64,000 nucleotides of DNA from JBCDGZ01 sp038750655 (GTDB lineage Bacteria > Bacteroidota > Bacteroidia > Chitinophagales > Saprospiraceae), in assembly GCA_038750655.1 (NCBI GenBank), contig JBCDGZ010000015.1, positions 9,710 through 73,709 of the forward strand, in the 5' to 3' direction. A program made the position numbers and the translations under genes. A model generated the notes under the pieces. That model had not been told where the DNA came from and ran no database searches. It saw only the letters and a program-made list of their open reading frames with translations. Positions 1-8,686 of this stretch are shown in pieces (the first letter of the stretch is position 1; each line of letters begins with the position of its first letter).

Positions 1-2
1 GC

Positions 3-203
3 GAGGAGGATTACGATAGCCGAAACCTGTGGCAGGCGCAGGCCCAAGGGCAACTGTTCTATCGCCTTCGACCAAGCCTACGGCTCACCGCCGGGCTGCA
101 AGCTCAGCTATCGCTCAACAAATTGGAAGCTGCTGAGCTAGGCTGGCAGGAACGATGGAATATAGGCACCCTCAGCCTGGGGCTGCAATGGCAGCTTCGC
201 TAA
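3..203 (+). CDS. C-terminal end of a probable outer-membrane barrel protein (partial)
   Basis: The window opens inside this gene, and 66 codons in frame 3 run to a TAA stop. The last residues alternate polar and apolar (ending SLGLQWQLR), as in a closing beta strand of an outer-membrane protein, and the preceding segment is rich in Gln, Leu and Arg. Nothing else can be identified because the N-terminus is missing. It converges on the transglutaminase-like gene with a 3-base overlap of the two stop codons. The barrel assignment is inference from strand periodicity only. Confidence 0.5.
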   Translation, partial: EEDYDSRNLWQAQAQGQLFYRLRPSLRLTAGLQAQLSLNKLEAAELGWQERWNIGTLSLGLQWQLR

Positions 204-841
204 GACTCCGAGGCTTTCTTTTTTTGCATAAAGCGCTGCACAAGAACAGGATAGTGGGCTTTAAAATTATTGATGATAAAGTCCAGCGGAAGGTCGGCAA
301 AGCTGCCGTAATCATCGAGGTATTCCATGAAGCGGTTGCCTTCGGTATCGAATTGCTGGAAGACGGAGTCGGTTTGGCCATCAAATTCCAGGGGAGCTAC
401 GCCGAGGTGTTCGCAGAGGGCTTTGTTGAAGGCCGGGGTGGCCGCCACCCAGCGCCCGTCTAGCCAGACTTCGGCGTAGGCGTGGGGCGTCAGCTCGTCG
501 GTGCCTAGCTCTTGGACCAGTTGCTCAACGGCGATATGATTTTTGACTTTAGCAAAATGAAGCCGGGCGGGGATGGCTTTAGCCCGCAGGGCGGCCACTA
601 GCAGAATGGCCTTATCGATACAGTGTCCCTGCTTTTTTTTCAAAATGGAACTGCATTGCCAGCGCTCTTTTTCCCAGTAAATATCGTAAGGATCATACCA
701 CCAACCGTCGCGTACGGCGTAGTAAAGTTCGATCGCTAGCGCCCGCGGCGACTCTGCCTTCAGTATCAGACCGTTCAGGTAGTGCTGAAAATCGCGGTGC
801 TCAAAATCAAAGAAATAAGTGCTGCTGAGGTATTGTTCCAT
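200..841 (-). CDS. Transglutaminase-like domain protein
   Basis: A cytosolic 213-residue protein with a papain-like transglutaminase core. The Cys of GHCIDKA (C74) and the His of THAYAEVWLDGRWV (H120) mark the first two triad positions. The position that usually carries Asp is Thr (ATPAFN, T135); as far as I recall the TPAFN form with LCEHLGVAPLEFDG after it is normal for this bacterial subfamily. No signal peptide is visible, and the start ATG follows a non-coding A+T-rich stretch. Family members are cysteine peptidases or amidases of mostly unknown substrate. No operon partner: its only close neighbour converges on it. Confidence 0.8.
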   Translation of the reverse strand: MEQYLSSTYFFDFEHRDFQHYLNGLILKAESPRALAIELYYAVRDGWWYDPYDIYWEKERWQCSSILKKKQGHCIDKAILLVAALRAKAIPARLHFAKVKNHIAVEQLVQELGTDELTPHAYAEVWLDGRWVAATPAFNKALCEHLGVAPLEFDGQTDSVFQQFDTEGNRFMEYLDDYGSFADLPLDFIINNFKAHYPVLVQRFMQKKKASES

Positions 842-1278
842 GATCAGAAAATTGAGTCCTTAAAGATAAAAAATAAAAAACTTTCTCTTTACTGGTTACC
901 TTTTTCCAGCTGAAGTAATGTATTTAGCGAACCCCTATCTTAAAAGATTAGGGCTATGAAAAACATAACGTTGAGATTTAGGGGCCAGCTTATTGCGCTT
1001 CAGGGTATTTACACTATTTACTAACGTCCAAAGCGGATTTAAGGTTAAATAAAACGGATAATTGTAATGGTGTACAGTGATAAGCGGCTTCCTTTTTTTC
1101 AGAAAAATATTGAACCTAAAAAGGACCATTCCATCCTTTAGTCCATTTTTAAACCATAACCTCAACCACGACATTTTGATCGGGGTTGGGGTTATTTGAT
1201 TCTATCGAAGCATATTGCAATCCATCGATTCCCTGCCCGCAATCTCCTCGCTTTATCTTATCTTGTTTTAAAATCGTA
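842..1278. other. Intergenic region with one inverted repeat
   Basis: About 435 bases separate two divergently transcribed genes. I see no convincing gene. An inverted repeat, AACCTCAACC at 1158-1167 and GGTTGGGGTT at 1184-1193, pairs over 10 positions with one G-U and lies about 85 bases before the kinase start. It could be an operator or a leader hairpin for the two-component pair. Promoters for both flanking genes must lie here, but none matches the Bacteroidota consensus well enough to mark. Confidence 0.4.
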
Positions 1279-2373
1279 ATGGTTATGTTCACCTCTACCT
1301 TTTGGAACAATCGACTCTTCGGCATCAAGTACTGGGAACTTGGCCTGGCAATTACCTTTTACCTCTTTTTCACCCTCGCCTATGACATCACGCTCTACCT
1401 TACCTCCGGTGGCAAAAGCGACCTCTACCCCACGGTCTTCTACGAATTTGGTATCAAGGCGGTGTATACCATTCCCATCTGGTGGCTAATGTTCCGCCAA
1501 CTGGCCCATTGGGATATGCGTCGAAAATTTAGTCTCCACCTGCTGCTCCTGCCTCTCTTCGTTGTCCTTCAGCAACAGACCTACTACCTGATTTGTGAGC
1601 TGACCAATGAATGGCATCTCGACTGGCCAGCGGCCTGGTGGGATATTTACATTCCGGGGATGTTTTACATCTTGCAATTTGGCATCTTCCACACTTACGA
1701 CTACTATCAGCGATTGCAAAGGCAACAGCGCCTGGAAGCCGAACTCCGGCAGGCCGCTCTAAAAAGTGAGTTGATTGCCCTCAAAGCGCAGCTTAATCCA
1801 CATTTTTTGTACAACATATTCAATACCATCAGCGCCTCCATTCCGCCGAGTATGGAAAATACCCGCGAAATGATTGCCACCCTCTCGGATTTGTTTCGCT
1901 ACCAAACCAAAGGTTCGCGGCAAGAATTGGTGAAATTGGAGGAAGAGTTGGCTTTTATCCGCAATTATCTAGAGCTGGAAAAAGCCCGTTTTGGTGAACG
2001 GCTACACTTCTATTTTGAAGTACCAAGGCCGCTTTATTCCTACCTCGTCCCGCCAATGATTCTGCAACCGCTAGTGGAAAATGCGGTCAAACATGGCATA
2101 TCACCCAAAATTGAAGGTGGAGATGTGCGAATCAAAGTAGAAAAAGTCGACCAGCAGTTGAGGTTCTCGATTTGTGATACGGGTATGGGGTTGGAAAAAC
2201 CCCAAGCGAGCAATGGTATCGGCATTGGCTTGAGCAACACCCAACTGCGGCTGGAAAAAATGTTCGGCAGTCAACTCCGCTTGGTGGAACGCCCTGAAGG
2301 TGGCCTGTGTGTACATTTCGATATTCCCGCAGTTACGAAAAGTTTTGTCCCTAATTTAGTCCTGCAAGCATGA
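1279..2373 (+). CDS. LytS/YehU-family sensor histidine kinase
   Basis: A membrane sensor kinase of the His_kinase (PF06580) type. From the ATG at 1279 it has 364 residues: about four hydrophobic segments in the first 145 residues, a coiled linker, then the phosphoacceptor motif LNPHFLYNIFN (H175), and a C-terminal ATPase with VENAVKHGI (N box) and CDTGMGL (G1 box). The frame also opens at a TTG at 1186, but the extra 31 residues have no membrane character, so ATG 1279 or 1285 is preferred. The downstream regulator overlaps by ATGA, so the two are translationally coupled. The signal is unknown. Confidence 0.9.
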   Translation: MVMFTSTFWNNRLFGIKYWELGLAITFYLFFTLAYDITLYLTSGGKSDLYPTVFYEFGIKAVYTIPIWWLMFRQLAHWDMRRKFSLHLLLLPLFVVLQQQTYYLICELTNEWHLDWPAAWWDIYIPGMFYILQFGIFHTYDYYQRLQRQQRLEAELRQAALKSELIALKAQLNPHFLYNIFNTISASIPPSMENTREMIATLSDLFRYQTKGSRQELVKLEEELAFIRNYLELEKARFGERLHFYFEVPRPLYSYLVPPMILQPLVENAVKHGISPKIEGGDVRIKVEKVDQQLRFSICDTGMGLEKPQASNGIGIGLSNTQLRLEKMFGSQLRLVERPEGGLCVHFDIPAVTKSFVPNLVLQA

Positions 2374-3116
2374 AGAAAGTAGCATTGATCGACGATGAAG
2401 CTCCCGCCCGCTCTTTGTTGCGGGAGTACCTCAGCGAGTATCCTGAGTTGGTCATCATTGGAGAAGCTAATAATGGCGTAGACGCCATACAATTGATCAA
2501 AAAATTTCAGCCAGAATTGGTTTTTCTGGATATTCAGATGCCAGGGATGAACGGCTTTGAAGTACTGCAACAATTAGAAGAGGTCCCACAAATCATTTTT
2601 TCTACGGCCTATGATCAATACGCTCTCAGGGCTTTTGAAGTCAATGCTGTAGATTACCTGCTGAAGCCCTACACCAAGGAGCGTTTTAGTCGGTCCGTTC
2701 AGCGAGTCATGCAACACCAAGAAGAAAATCTCCTCAAACTCAAATCACTGGCCGAAACCTTACAGCAAGAGGTCCTCAACAGCCCCAATAACTACCCCTC
2801 CAAAATATTGATCTCCTCCAAAAATCGCCTGCTAGCCATCGACACGAATGACATTGTATGGATAGAGGCCGAAAAAGATTACTCCCAACTCCACACCAAC
2901 ACGCAGCGCTACCTCAGTAGTTATGGCATCGGGCAAATTGCCGAAAAGCTTGATCCCGATGTTTTTATCCGCGTACACCGCTCCTCCATCATCAACCTCA
3001 ATTACATCGATGAGATTTTCAAGTACCCTTCTAGTTATGATGTGAAAATGAAAAATGGCGATGTAGTGCGGGTTAGTCGTTCGTATTTGGATAATATCAG
3101 AAAGTTGACTTTTTAA
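2370..3116 (+). CDS. LytTR-type response regulator
   Basis: A 248-residue DNA-binding response regulator. The receiver domain (1-118) has the acidic pair D9/D10, phosphoacceptor D54 (LDIQMPGMNG), Thr79 and Lys99 (LLKP). The LytTR domain (about 140-248) includes WIEAEKDYS and the typical FIRVHRSSIINL segment. Its start overlaps the kinase stop by four bases, so it is the cognate partner. LytTR regulators bind short direct repeats upstream of their targets; targets here are unknown. It converges on the OmpA-family gene. Confidence 0.93.
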   Translation: MKKVALIDDEAPARSLLREYLSEYPELVIIGEANNGVDAIQLIKKFQPELVFLDIQMPGMNGFEVLQQLEEVPQIIFSTAYDQYALRAFEVNAVDYLLKPYTKERFSRSVQRVMQHQEENLLKLKSLAETLQQEVLNSPNNYPSKILISSKNRLLAIDTNDIVWIEAEKDYSQLHTNTQRYLSSYGIGQIAEKLDPDVFIRVHRSSIINLNYIDEIFKYPSSYDVKMKNGDVVRVSRSYLDNIRKLTF

Positions 3117-3150
3117 AAAAAAAGCGCAAACACCCCTTAGGCATTTGCGC
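3115..3150 (-). terminator. Rho-independent terminator of the OmpA-family gene
   Basis: GCGCAAA at 3124-3130 pairs with TTTGCGC at 3144-3150. On the minus strand the stem is followed directly by nine T (the A run at 3115-3123). It therefore ends the minus-strand gene that stops at 3176. The run is absent on the other side, so the regulator gene is not clearly terminated here. Confidence 0.8.
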
Positions 3151-3175
3151 TCCCTACTGCCAAAGCAGTCCTCAA

Positions 3176-4681
3176 TTACCGAAGCTGCAGATTAAACTCT
3201 ACGCGACGATTCAACTTACGCCCCTCTTCCGAGTTATTGTTATCGATAGGACGAGATTCTCCAAAGCCACCGTAGCCCATACGGGTCGTACTGATTCCTT
3301 TAGTTTGTAGGTAATCATAGCAGGCCTTAGCCCGACGGATGGACAAATTGAGGTTATTTTCTTCCGTACCGACATCATCGGTATGGCCTTCAATATTCAC
3401 TTTGTAATCTCCGTAGCGGCTCAGTACATCGTAGACTTGATCCAGTACGGCGTAGGATTGCTGCTTGAGAATGGCGCTGCCGAACTCAAACTGGATGGCC
3501 TGAATGGCATAGTCTAGCACTTCGCGATCCTCCTGCTTAATCTCAGGACAGCCCGTCGGAGAGCTGGGCGCCGCCATGTTCGGGCAGCGATCTTTAGAAT
3601 CTTCGATACCGTCCTTATCCGTATCCGGGCAACCGTTGAAGCGGCCCTCGCCAGCAGCGTAGGGGCAAGCATCATTTTTATCAGCAATGCCATCCTTATC
3701 ACTATCCGGGCAGCCATTGATCGTTCCAGCCACATCGGGGCACTCATCCCGATGATCGGGAATGCCATCGCCGTCGCTGTCGCGCGTAGGGCAGCCATCG
3801 TGCTCCGCCTTACCGGCCTCATTCGGGCAGCGGTCATCCTTATCGGCCACACCATCGCCATCACTATCCGGACAGCCCTCCAGGCTCCCCGCCACATCCG
3901 GGCACTTATCCATCAAATTGGCTACCCCATCATTATCCGTATCCGGGCAACCCCGCGTACTGCGCGGTCCAAACTCCTCTGGGCAATTGTCCTCCCTATC
4001 CGCAATGTTATCCCCATCGGCGTCCGGACAGCCCCCCAGGGCCGCCAATCCTGCCTCCTGTGGACAATTGTCATCCTGATCGGCAATACCATCCTCGTCA
4101 GTATCCGTAATCGTTACCTTACCGATAGGCAGCTCCAGTTCTTCATCGGTGTACTTACCCAACATAAAACCGAGTCCCAATCCATATTGAAGATGATCGC
4201 GGTCGAGTGACAATGATTTGCGGTATTCTGCTTGCAGATTGATAAAGCCAAAGGTACCGAGCTTGAAGTTGACGCCCAGCCCGAAAGGGATTTGAAAATC
4301 TAAATCTTCAAAATCTTCCATCACCGTACCCACACCAGCCATAGCATAGGGAACAGCAAGGTTTTTCTCCTTAAAATACTGTACTTGCAGTTGCCCATCT
4401 AAGCCAAAAATCTTGCGATTGTTCAGCTCCGAAGGCAGCTTGATCACGCCAACTTTGAGCGGCAGTACTGCATTGAGATAAGGGTTGAGGTTTCGCAGGT
4501 AAGCGACCTCAAAGCCATCGGTGTAGTTGCCAAAATCTGCCAAGGCCCCATTGTCAGGGGTGTGGTGATCCAAAAATAGCTTCTTAGCCAGTATAGTGTT
4601 GGGTCTGGCGGGGTTCTGAGCCAGCATTTCTGTGCAGCCCAACGTCAAAATTACGGCTATACAGAATAAAGCCTTTTTCAT
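3176..4681 (-). CDS. OmpA-family protein with thrombospondin type-3 repeats
   Basis: An outer-membrane protein of 501 residues linking the outer membrane to peptidoglycan. It has a signal peptide (1-21, ending EMLAQ), an N-terminal region likely to form a small beta barrel (about 22-190), seven thrombospondin type-3 repeats (193-378) of the DxDxDG(I/V)xDxxDxCP type that bind calcium, and an OmpA-like peptidoglycan-binding domain (about 388-499). The latter has EGHTDDVGTEENN and SIRRAKA, giving the Asp and Arg that hold diaminopimelate. It is a single-gene unit with its own terminator. Its upstream region holds one copy of a structured repeat, listed separately. Confidence 0.93.
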   Translation of the reverse strand: MKKALFCIAVILTLGCTEMLAQNPARPNTILAKKLFLDHHTPDNGALADFGNYTDGFEVAYLRNLNPYLNAVLPLKVGVIKLPSELNNRKIFGLDGQLQVQYFKEKNLAVPYAMAGVGTVMEDFEDLDFQIPFGLGVNFKLGTFGFINLQAEYRKSLSLDRDHLQYGLGLGFMLGKYTDEELELPIGKVTITDTDEDGIADQDDNCPQEAGLAALGGCPDADGDNIADREDNCPEEFGPRSTRGCPDTDNDGVANLMDKCPDVAGSLEGCPDSDGDGVADKDDRCPNEAGKAEHDGCPTRDSDGDGIPDHRDECPDVAGTINGCPDSDKDGIADKNDACPYAAGEGRFNGCPDTDKDGIEDSKDRCPNMAAPSSPTGCPEIKQEDREVLDYAIQAIQFEFGSAILKQQSYAVLDQVYDVLSRYGDYKVNIEGHTDDVGTEENNLNLSIRRAKACYDYLQTKGISTTRMGYGGFGESRPIDNNNSEEGRKLNRRVEFNLQLR

Positions 4682-4704
4682 GTTCTTGGAATTTAAAATT
4701 ACTG

Positions 4705-4809
4705 TTCTAACCCAAGTTGCGGTGAACGAGATTCAAAAAGGAAGATTTTGTGAGAAATGCAGCCTTGTGATGCATTTCGATTCAAATATCTGACGCTTTG
4801 AATCTTTTA
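4705..4809 (-). repeat. About 105-bp structured intergenic repeat, copy 1 (upstream of the ompA-type gene)
   Basis: Read on the minus strand, this segment matches 17285-17390 over about 105 bases with roughly one mismatch in eight. It contains two nested inverted repeats: GATTCAAA / TTTGAATC with a 10-base spacer, and GAAATGCA (4754-4761) / TGCATTTC (4771-4778). It ends about 24 bases before the ATG of the OmpA-family gene, so it is part of that gene's promoter or 5' leader. The stems are kept in copy 2 with paired changes. Confidence 0.7.
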
Positions 4810-5221
4810 ACAGTGAATTGCAACTTGAATGTTCTAATTGATTATATCAAAAACACTACCATTCTGATAGCGGTCCCGGAATGGGAGGCTTGCCGGCCAG
4901 TCTACCCCACGGCAGTGGCTTCGGCGCAATGGCCGTGATTGATGTCGAAAATTTGAGTTTGGAAAGCTGTAATTAAATTTCTTATAGAAGCTGCTGTAGG
5001 AATACTTTGCAAGGTAGGGAAATTTTGGGACAATCGCTAGTTTATGCCTTTGGCATTTTGGTGGACGCCCGCCTGCCGGCCGGCAGGGTGGAGCGCCTTT
5101 GGCGCTTTGGTGGACGATGGACAGTAATACGATTAGACGTAGTGAGGCGTAAAGGGAGTACATGCAGCACGGAAGTGTAGAAAAAGGCCGTCTATCGTCT
5201 ACCCAGCTGCCAAAGGCAGCC
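4810..5221. repeat. Intergenic region with short palindromic repeats
   Basis: I see no gene in these 412 bases. There is a 16-bp perfect palindrome CCTGCCGGCCGGCAGG (5072-5087), flanked by two related units: GCCTTTGGC (5046-5054) and GCGCCTTTGGCGC (5093-5105), each followed by TTTGGTGGACG. This looks like a cluster of small dispersed palindromic elements. A similar G+C-rich palindrome cluster lies at 32609-32663. The function is unknown. Confidence 0.45.
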
Positions 5222-6799
5222 TTACCGAACTTCATAGAACTCAAAAGCCGCGCGCTCCGGAGAGAGCTGGGCGATCTTTTCGGCCTCGGCGATGATGTAG
5301 TACTGAGCGCCGGGTTGGAGTTTGATGGAGGCACCGTAGACTTGATCGGCGGCGGAGCCGTCGTTGTTGGCGCCGTCGTCTAGCATTTCGGTCTCTTGAA
5401 AGGGAGCGTGGGGGTGATAGCGATACATCAGATAGGCCCTTTGGGCGGCTTGGATGCGGGCGCTGATCTGGATGGCATCGCTGCTTTTGTTGTGGACGAC
5501 TTCGGAGATCGCTGGAGGGTCTTTTTTGAGCAGCGGGTGCTCGCTGAGGTATTGAGTGCGGGCGTCCATCAGCTCTTCGAGGCCGATGATATTGGATTTA
5601 CCCGCTTTGGCAGTACTGTCGATATTGACCTGAAAGGCTTCATAGGGATAGAGTTTGTTTTCGTCGTTTTTGATGTAGGAATCGATGGTGCGTTGCACCT
5701 CGGCAGTACGGCGGGCGAACTGGCCTTCGGTGAAGTTGTCCTTGAGAATGGTTCGGAGATGGGCGATATAGACCTTGCGATAGAGGGGGGTGGCCAGTAG
5801 CTTGCTGATCAGCGGGCGTTTGGGATTTTTGTAGTGAGTAAAGGGGCTGAGCTTTTGCATCTTCTCATTGGAAAGCGGGATATTACTGCTGCCGTCGAAG
5901 CGGAAACCGCCAAAGGAGAGATTCATATCCCACAAAATGGGCTGAAAAATGCCAAAGGAATCTTTATAGAGGTAATAATTATGGCAAAGTCGACCAGCGT
6001 AGCTATCCAGGTTGACCAGTAGATTATTGAAAGCGTGCATCCAAAGGGTCCGATCGATATTGAGGTAGTCGTCTACGTTAGAGGGGTCTTCATCGAGAAT
6101 CTGACAGAGTTCAATTAAATCCCGCCAGCCGTGATCCGTTTTCATTTCATAAAGCCCCTTGTAACAGAGCGAATCACTGCCGAGATAAAGAAGTGATGCT
6201 TTTTCCCCCTTATCGCATCCATCAGGGGTTTTGGCGTGCCAATTGGGATCACATTTGACCAGTACGCCCTCTCCCCAGCCAAAATGTTTTTCCAGAAAAG
6301 CCTCGTCTACCGATTCGGTATTATTATATATCCCAAGTAGGGTATCATTGACATAGAGCCGAATGAAATTAGCCTTGGGAGCAGGCATATACTTGCGAGC
6401 AATCTCATAGGACATCACCTCCCGGAGAAAACTGGGATCGCGAAAGATATTGGATAGCTTGAACGTCTCATAACCTCCTTCGAAAGCCTGACCATCTATT
6501 TTGTAATCCAGCTTAATGTTGAAGGGCAACTTCGTAGACCCTGTATTGCGCACATTAAAATAAGAGCTGTTGCCTTTATAACGCACTCCTACACTATCAA
6601 AAACGAGTTGATCTACCGTAGCTCGCCCCAGAAGGCGCTTACTTCCAACCTGTTTGAGCGAATCCAGGTGTTGTTCCCAGTCCTGTTCCGTAAAGCGAAG
6701 CTTGAGGTCTCGGACCCGGTAAATATCGTAAAGGTCTTGCGCATCAGCAGCGATACACAGACTGCCGAGTAGGCAAAAAATGATGAGTTGGCGGTACAT
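5222..6799 (-). CDS. CotH-family protein, second of a tandem pair
   Basis: A secreted or periplasmic 525-residue protein with a signal peptide (about 1-20, ending AADAQ) and a CotH kinase-like fold. Family landmarks are GVRYKGNSSY, the TFKLSNIFRDPSFLRE segment, YEIARKYMPAPKANFIRLY and LWDMNLSFGG, the last probably carrying metal-binding acidic residues. The C-terminal part (about 430-525) resembles a beta-sandwich with a DDGANNDGSAADQVYG loop typical of calcium or sugar-binding modules. It lies 10 bases after its paralogue at 6810-8429, so the two are co-transcribed. CotH proteins are atypical protein kinases in spore formers; the substrate in Bacteroidota is not known to me. Confidence 0.85.
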   Translation of the reverse strand: MYRQLIIFCLLGSLCIAADAQDLYDIYRVRDLKLRFTEQDWEQHLDSLKQVGSKRLLGRATVDQLVFDSVGVRYKGNSSYFNVRNTGSTKLPFNIKLDYKIDGQAFEGGYETFKLSNIFRDPSFLREVMSYEIARKYMPAPKANFIRLYVNDTLLGIYNNTESVDEAFLEKHFGWGEGVLVKCDPNWHAKTPDGCDKGEKASLLYLGSDSLCYKGLYEMKTDHGWRDLIELCQILDEDPSNVDDYLNIDRTLWMHAFNNLLVNLDSYAGRLCHNYYLYKDSFGIFQPILWDMNLSFGGFRFDGSSNIPLSNEKMQKLSPFTHYKNPKRPLISKLLATPLYRKVYIAHLRTILKDNFTEGQFARRTAEVQRTIDSYIKNDENKLYPYEAFQVNIDSTAKAGKSNIIGLEELMDARTQYLSEHPLLKKDPPAISEVVHNKSSDAIQISARIQAAQRAYLMYRYHPHAPFQETEMLDDGANNDGSAADQVYGASIKLQPGAQYYIIAEAEKIAQLSPERAAFEFYEVR

Positions 6800-6809
6800 A
6801 ATACCCTAA

Positions 6810-8429
6810 TTAGTTCAAATCCTTCAGATTCGATAAGTAAGGCTTATTCATGTAGTTAGGGGGATCAAAACTGGCAGCAGAAGCATTTTCTGCCATGATA
6901 AAATACTCAATCGTATCTGATGCTCCTTTCGGATCAATAGTTACGCCAAAAACCTTATCTCCTGCTTCTCCATCGTTGTTTCGACCGTCATCTGCCATAA
7001 ATACTTCTTTGAACAGATCGTCTTTACTAAAACGATAGAACAGTTTGACCCGTTTGGGCAGCTTGTCTACTTTAGCCTGAATCTTGAAGGTGTTGACCGT
7101 TTCATTGGAAAATTTCTCGCGTTTGGTCACTGTCACTTCTTCTACGGTAGGGGGAATAATGGAAATAGCCTTGTGCTTTTTGAGGAAGCGCGCCCGCTCC
7201 GACATCAGCTCGACGATACCGGGGATTTTACTCCGCTTACCCGTCGTTTTTTTCAGACTAGCCAAAAATTCTTCGTGCTTGTATTGCTTATTGGGGTCTT
7301 TGAAATGCGCATCACTGATCATGCGTTGCAGTTCTTCCGCTCTCTTTTCGTATTCGCCATTCACGAAATGATCGTAAAGAATGGTGCGAATATGGGAAAG
7401 ATAGACTTTCTTGTAAAGAGGATTGCTCAGCAGCTGGCTGATGAGCGGCTTGGTCACATTGCCTTCGTGCAGTAAAGGGTCAAGTCGCTGTAATTCTTTG
7501 AGCTTAAGGTCAGAGCCTTTGCCAATGTTTTTAAAACTACCAAAAGACAGGTTCAAATCCCAGACGATGGGATTGAATTGCCCCTTTTCGTCCTCGTAGA
7601 GGTAGTAGTTCTCGCTGACTTGTCCAGAATAGCTGCTCAGGTTCACCAGCACATTATTGAAGGCTAACATCCAAAGGGTGCGGTCTACATTGAGTACGGA
7701 CTCAACATTATCGGGCTGCTCAGTCAATACGCGAGTCAATTCAATCAGGTCATCCCAGCCATTTCTGGATTTCATCACATAGTTGCTCAGATAACAAGAA
7801 GCACTGCCCTCGTATTCGAGAGAGGCATAGACATTATTTTTACAAACGGTAGATTGCATGGTTCCTTTAGTAGGCTTGGCCTTGAAAAAACTATTGTCAT
7901 CGGACCCAAAGTGGCGCTGCACAAAAACATGATCTATAGCTTCTAGGTTGACGAACAGTCCGTAGTACTCTCCGTTGACAAACAGCTTAGCATAATTGGC
8001 TCTAGGGGCCGGCATATACTGCCCTGCAACTTCGTAAGACAGCACTTCGCGGACCAAACTAGGATCGCGCAGCGCATTGCTGAGCTTAAGGTTTTTGTAT
8101 CCCTGATGATTTTGGTCTTTCTTGATGTAGTTGAGCATAATGTGCAGAGGATTGCGCTTGGCATCGGTACGGAAGGATTTCGTCCCCCGATAGCGAATCC
8201 CCACATCGTTATATTGGCGGCCATCGACATTCAGATTGGCCAGCAGCATCCCTTCGCCGTATCTGCGCAGTGAATCCAGCAAATCAGGCCAATTAGGCTG
8301 TGAGAAGGTAATTTTAAGTTCGTGGATGGAACCGACATCATAGAAATTCACCTGATCAGCACTCTGTTGCCCCTGAGTGGTCGTGGCAAATAAAAATAAT
8401 GCAATTAGGGAGGGGAGCCATTTTTTCAT
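6810..8429 (-). CDS. CotH-family protein, first of a tandem pair
   Basis: A 539-residue paralogue of the adjacent gene with the same architecture: signal peptide (1-20, ending TTTQG), GIRYRGTKSF, NLKLSNALRDPSLVREVLSY, YMPAPRANYAKLFVNGEYYG, VWDLNLSFGSF, and a C-terminal module with MADDGRNNDGEAGDKVFG. Both copies keep the same order of motifs, so the pair arose by duplication and has since diverged widely. It is the first gene of a two-gene unit; the 257 bases upstream hold no other gene that I can recognise. Confidence 0.85.
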   Translation of the reverse strand: MKKWLPSLIALFLFATTTQGQQSADQVNFYDVGSIHELKITFSQPNWPDLLDSLRRYGEGMLLANLNVDGRQYNDVGIRYRGTKSFRTDAKRNPLHIMLNYIKKDQNHQGYKNLKLSNALRDPSLVREVLSYEVAGQYMPAPRANYAKLFVNGEYYGLFVNLEAIDHVFVQRHFGSDDNSFFKAKPTKGTMQSTVCKNNVYASLEYEGSASCYLSNYVMKSRNGWDDLIELTRVLTEQPDNVESVLNVDRTLWMLAFNNVLVNLSSYSGQVSENYYLYEDEKGQFNPIVWDLNLSFGSFKNIGKGSDLKLKELQRLDPLLHEGNVTKPLISQLLSNPLYKKVYLSHIRTILYDHFVNGEYEKRAEELQRMISDAHFKDPNKQYKHEEFLASLKKTTGKRSKIPGIVELMSERARFLKKHKAISIIPPTVEEVTVTKREKFSNETVNTFKIQAKVDKLPKRVKLFYRFSKDDLFKEVFMADDGRNNDGEAGDKVFGVTIDPKGASDTIEYFIMAENASAASFDPPNYMNKPYLSNLKDLN

Positions 8430-8686
8430 ATGCGACTTTGGTATTTTATCTTGTATCGTAGGAAATGCAAGTATAAGAAATTTACAGCAATCCCTATCAC
8501 TATTGAGGACAGCTAAATGCCAAACCTAATTTAATTTATCGTAAGATTAACATTTTTCCCATCCAATTGGCCAATGTCCGCACCAATTGTCGCTGTTTAT
8601 CTGGTTCCAATTGGGGCTTGAGGTAAAAATGGAGGCATCGGCGCATCGGCCCGGCTTGGTCGGGGAAATGGCGAGGCGCAGGGCGA

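Noticed and set aside
935..1174. A 79-codon minus-strand frame between the transglutaminase and the kinase
   Set aside because: Composition is that of translated intergenic DNA, with no family resemblance, signal or conserved motif.
1186..1278. An upstream TTG start for the first sensor kinase
   Set aside because: The added 31 residues have no membrane or signal character; ATG at 1279 begins just before the first helix.
4834..5334. A 166-codon minus-strand frame overlapping the end of the second CotH gene
   Set aside because: It is the shadow of palindromic repeats and of the CotH gene in another frame, and is Pro/Ser/Arg-rich.
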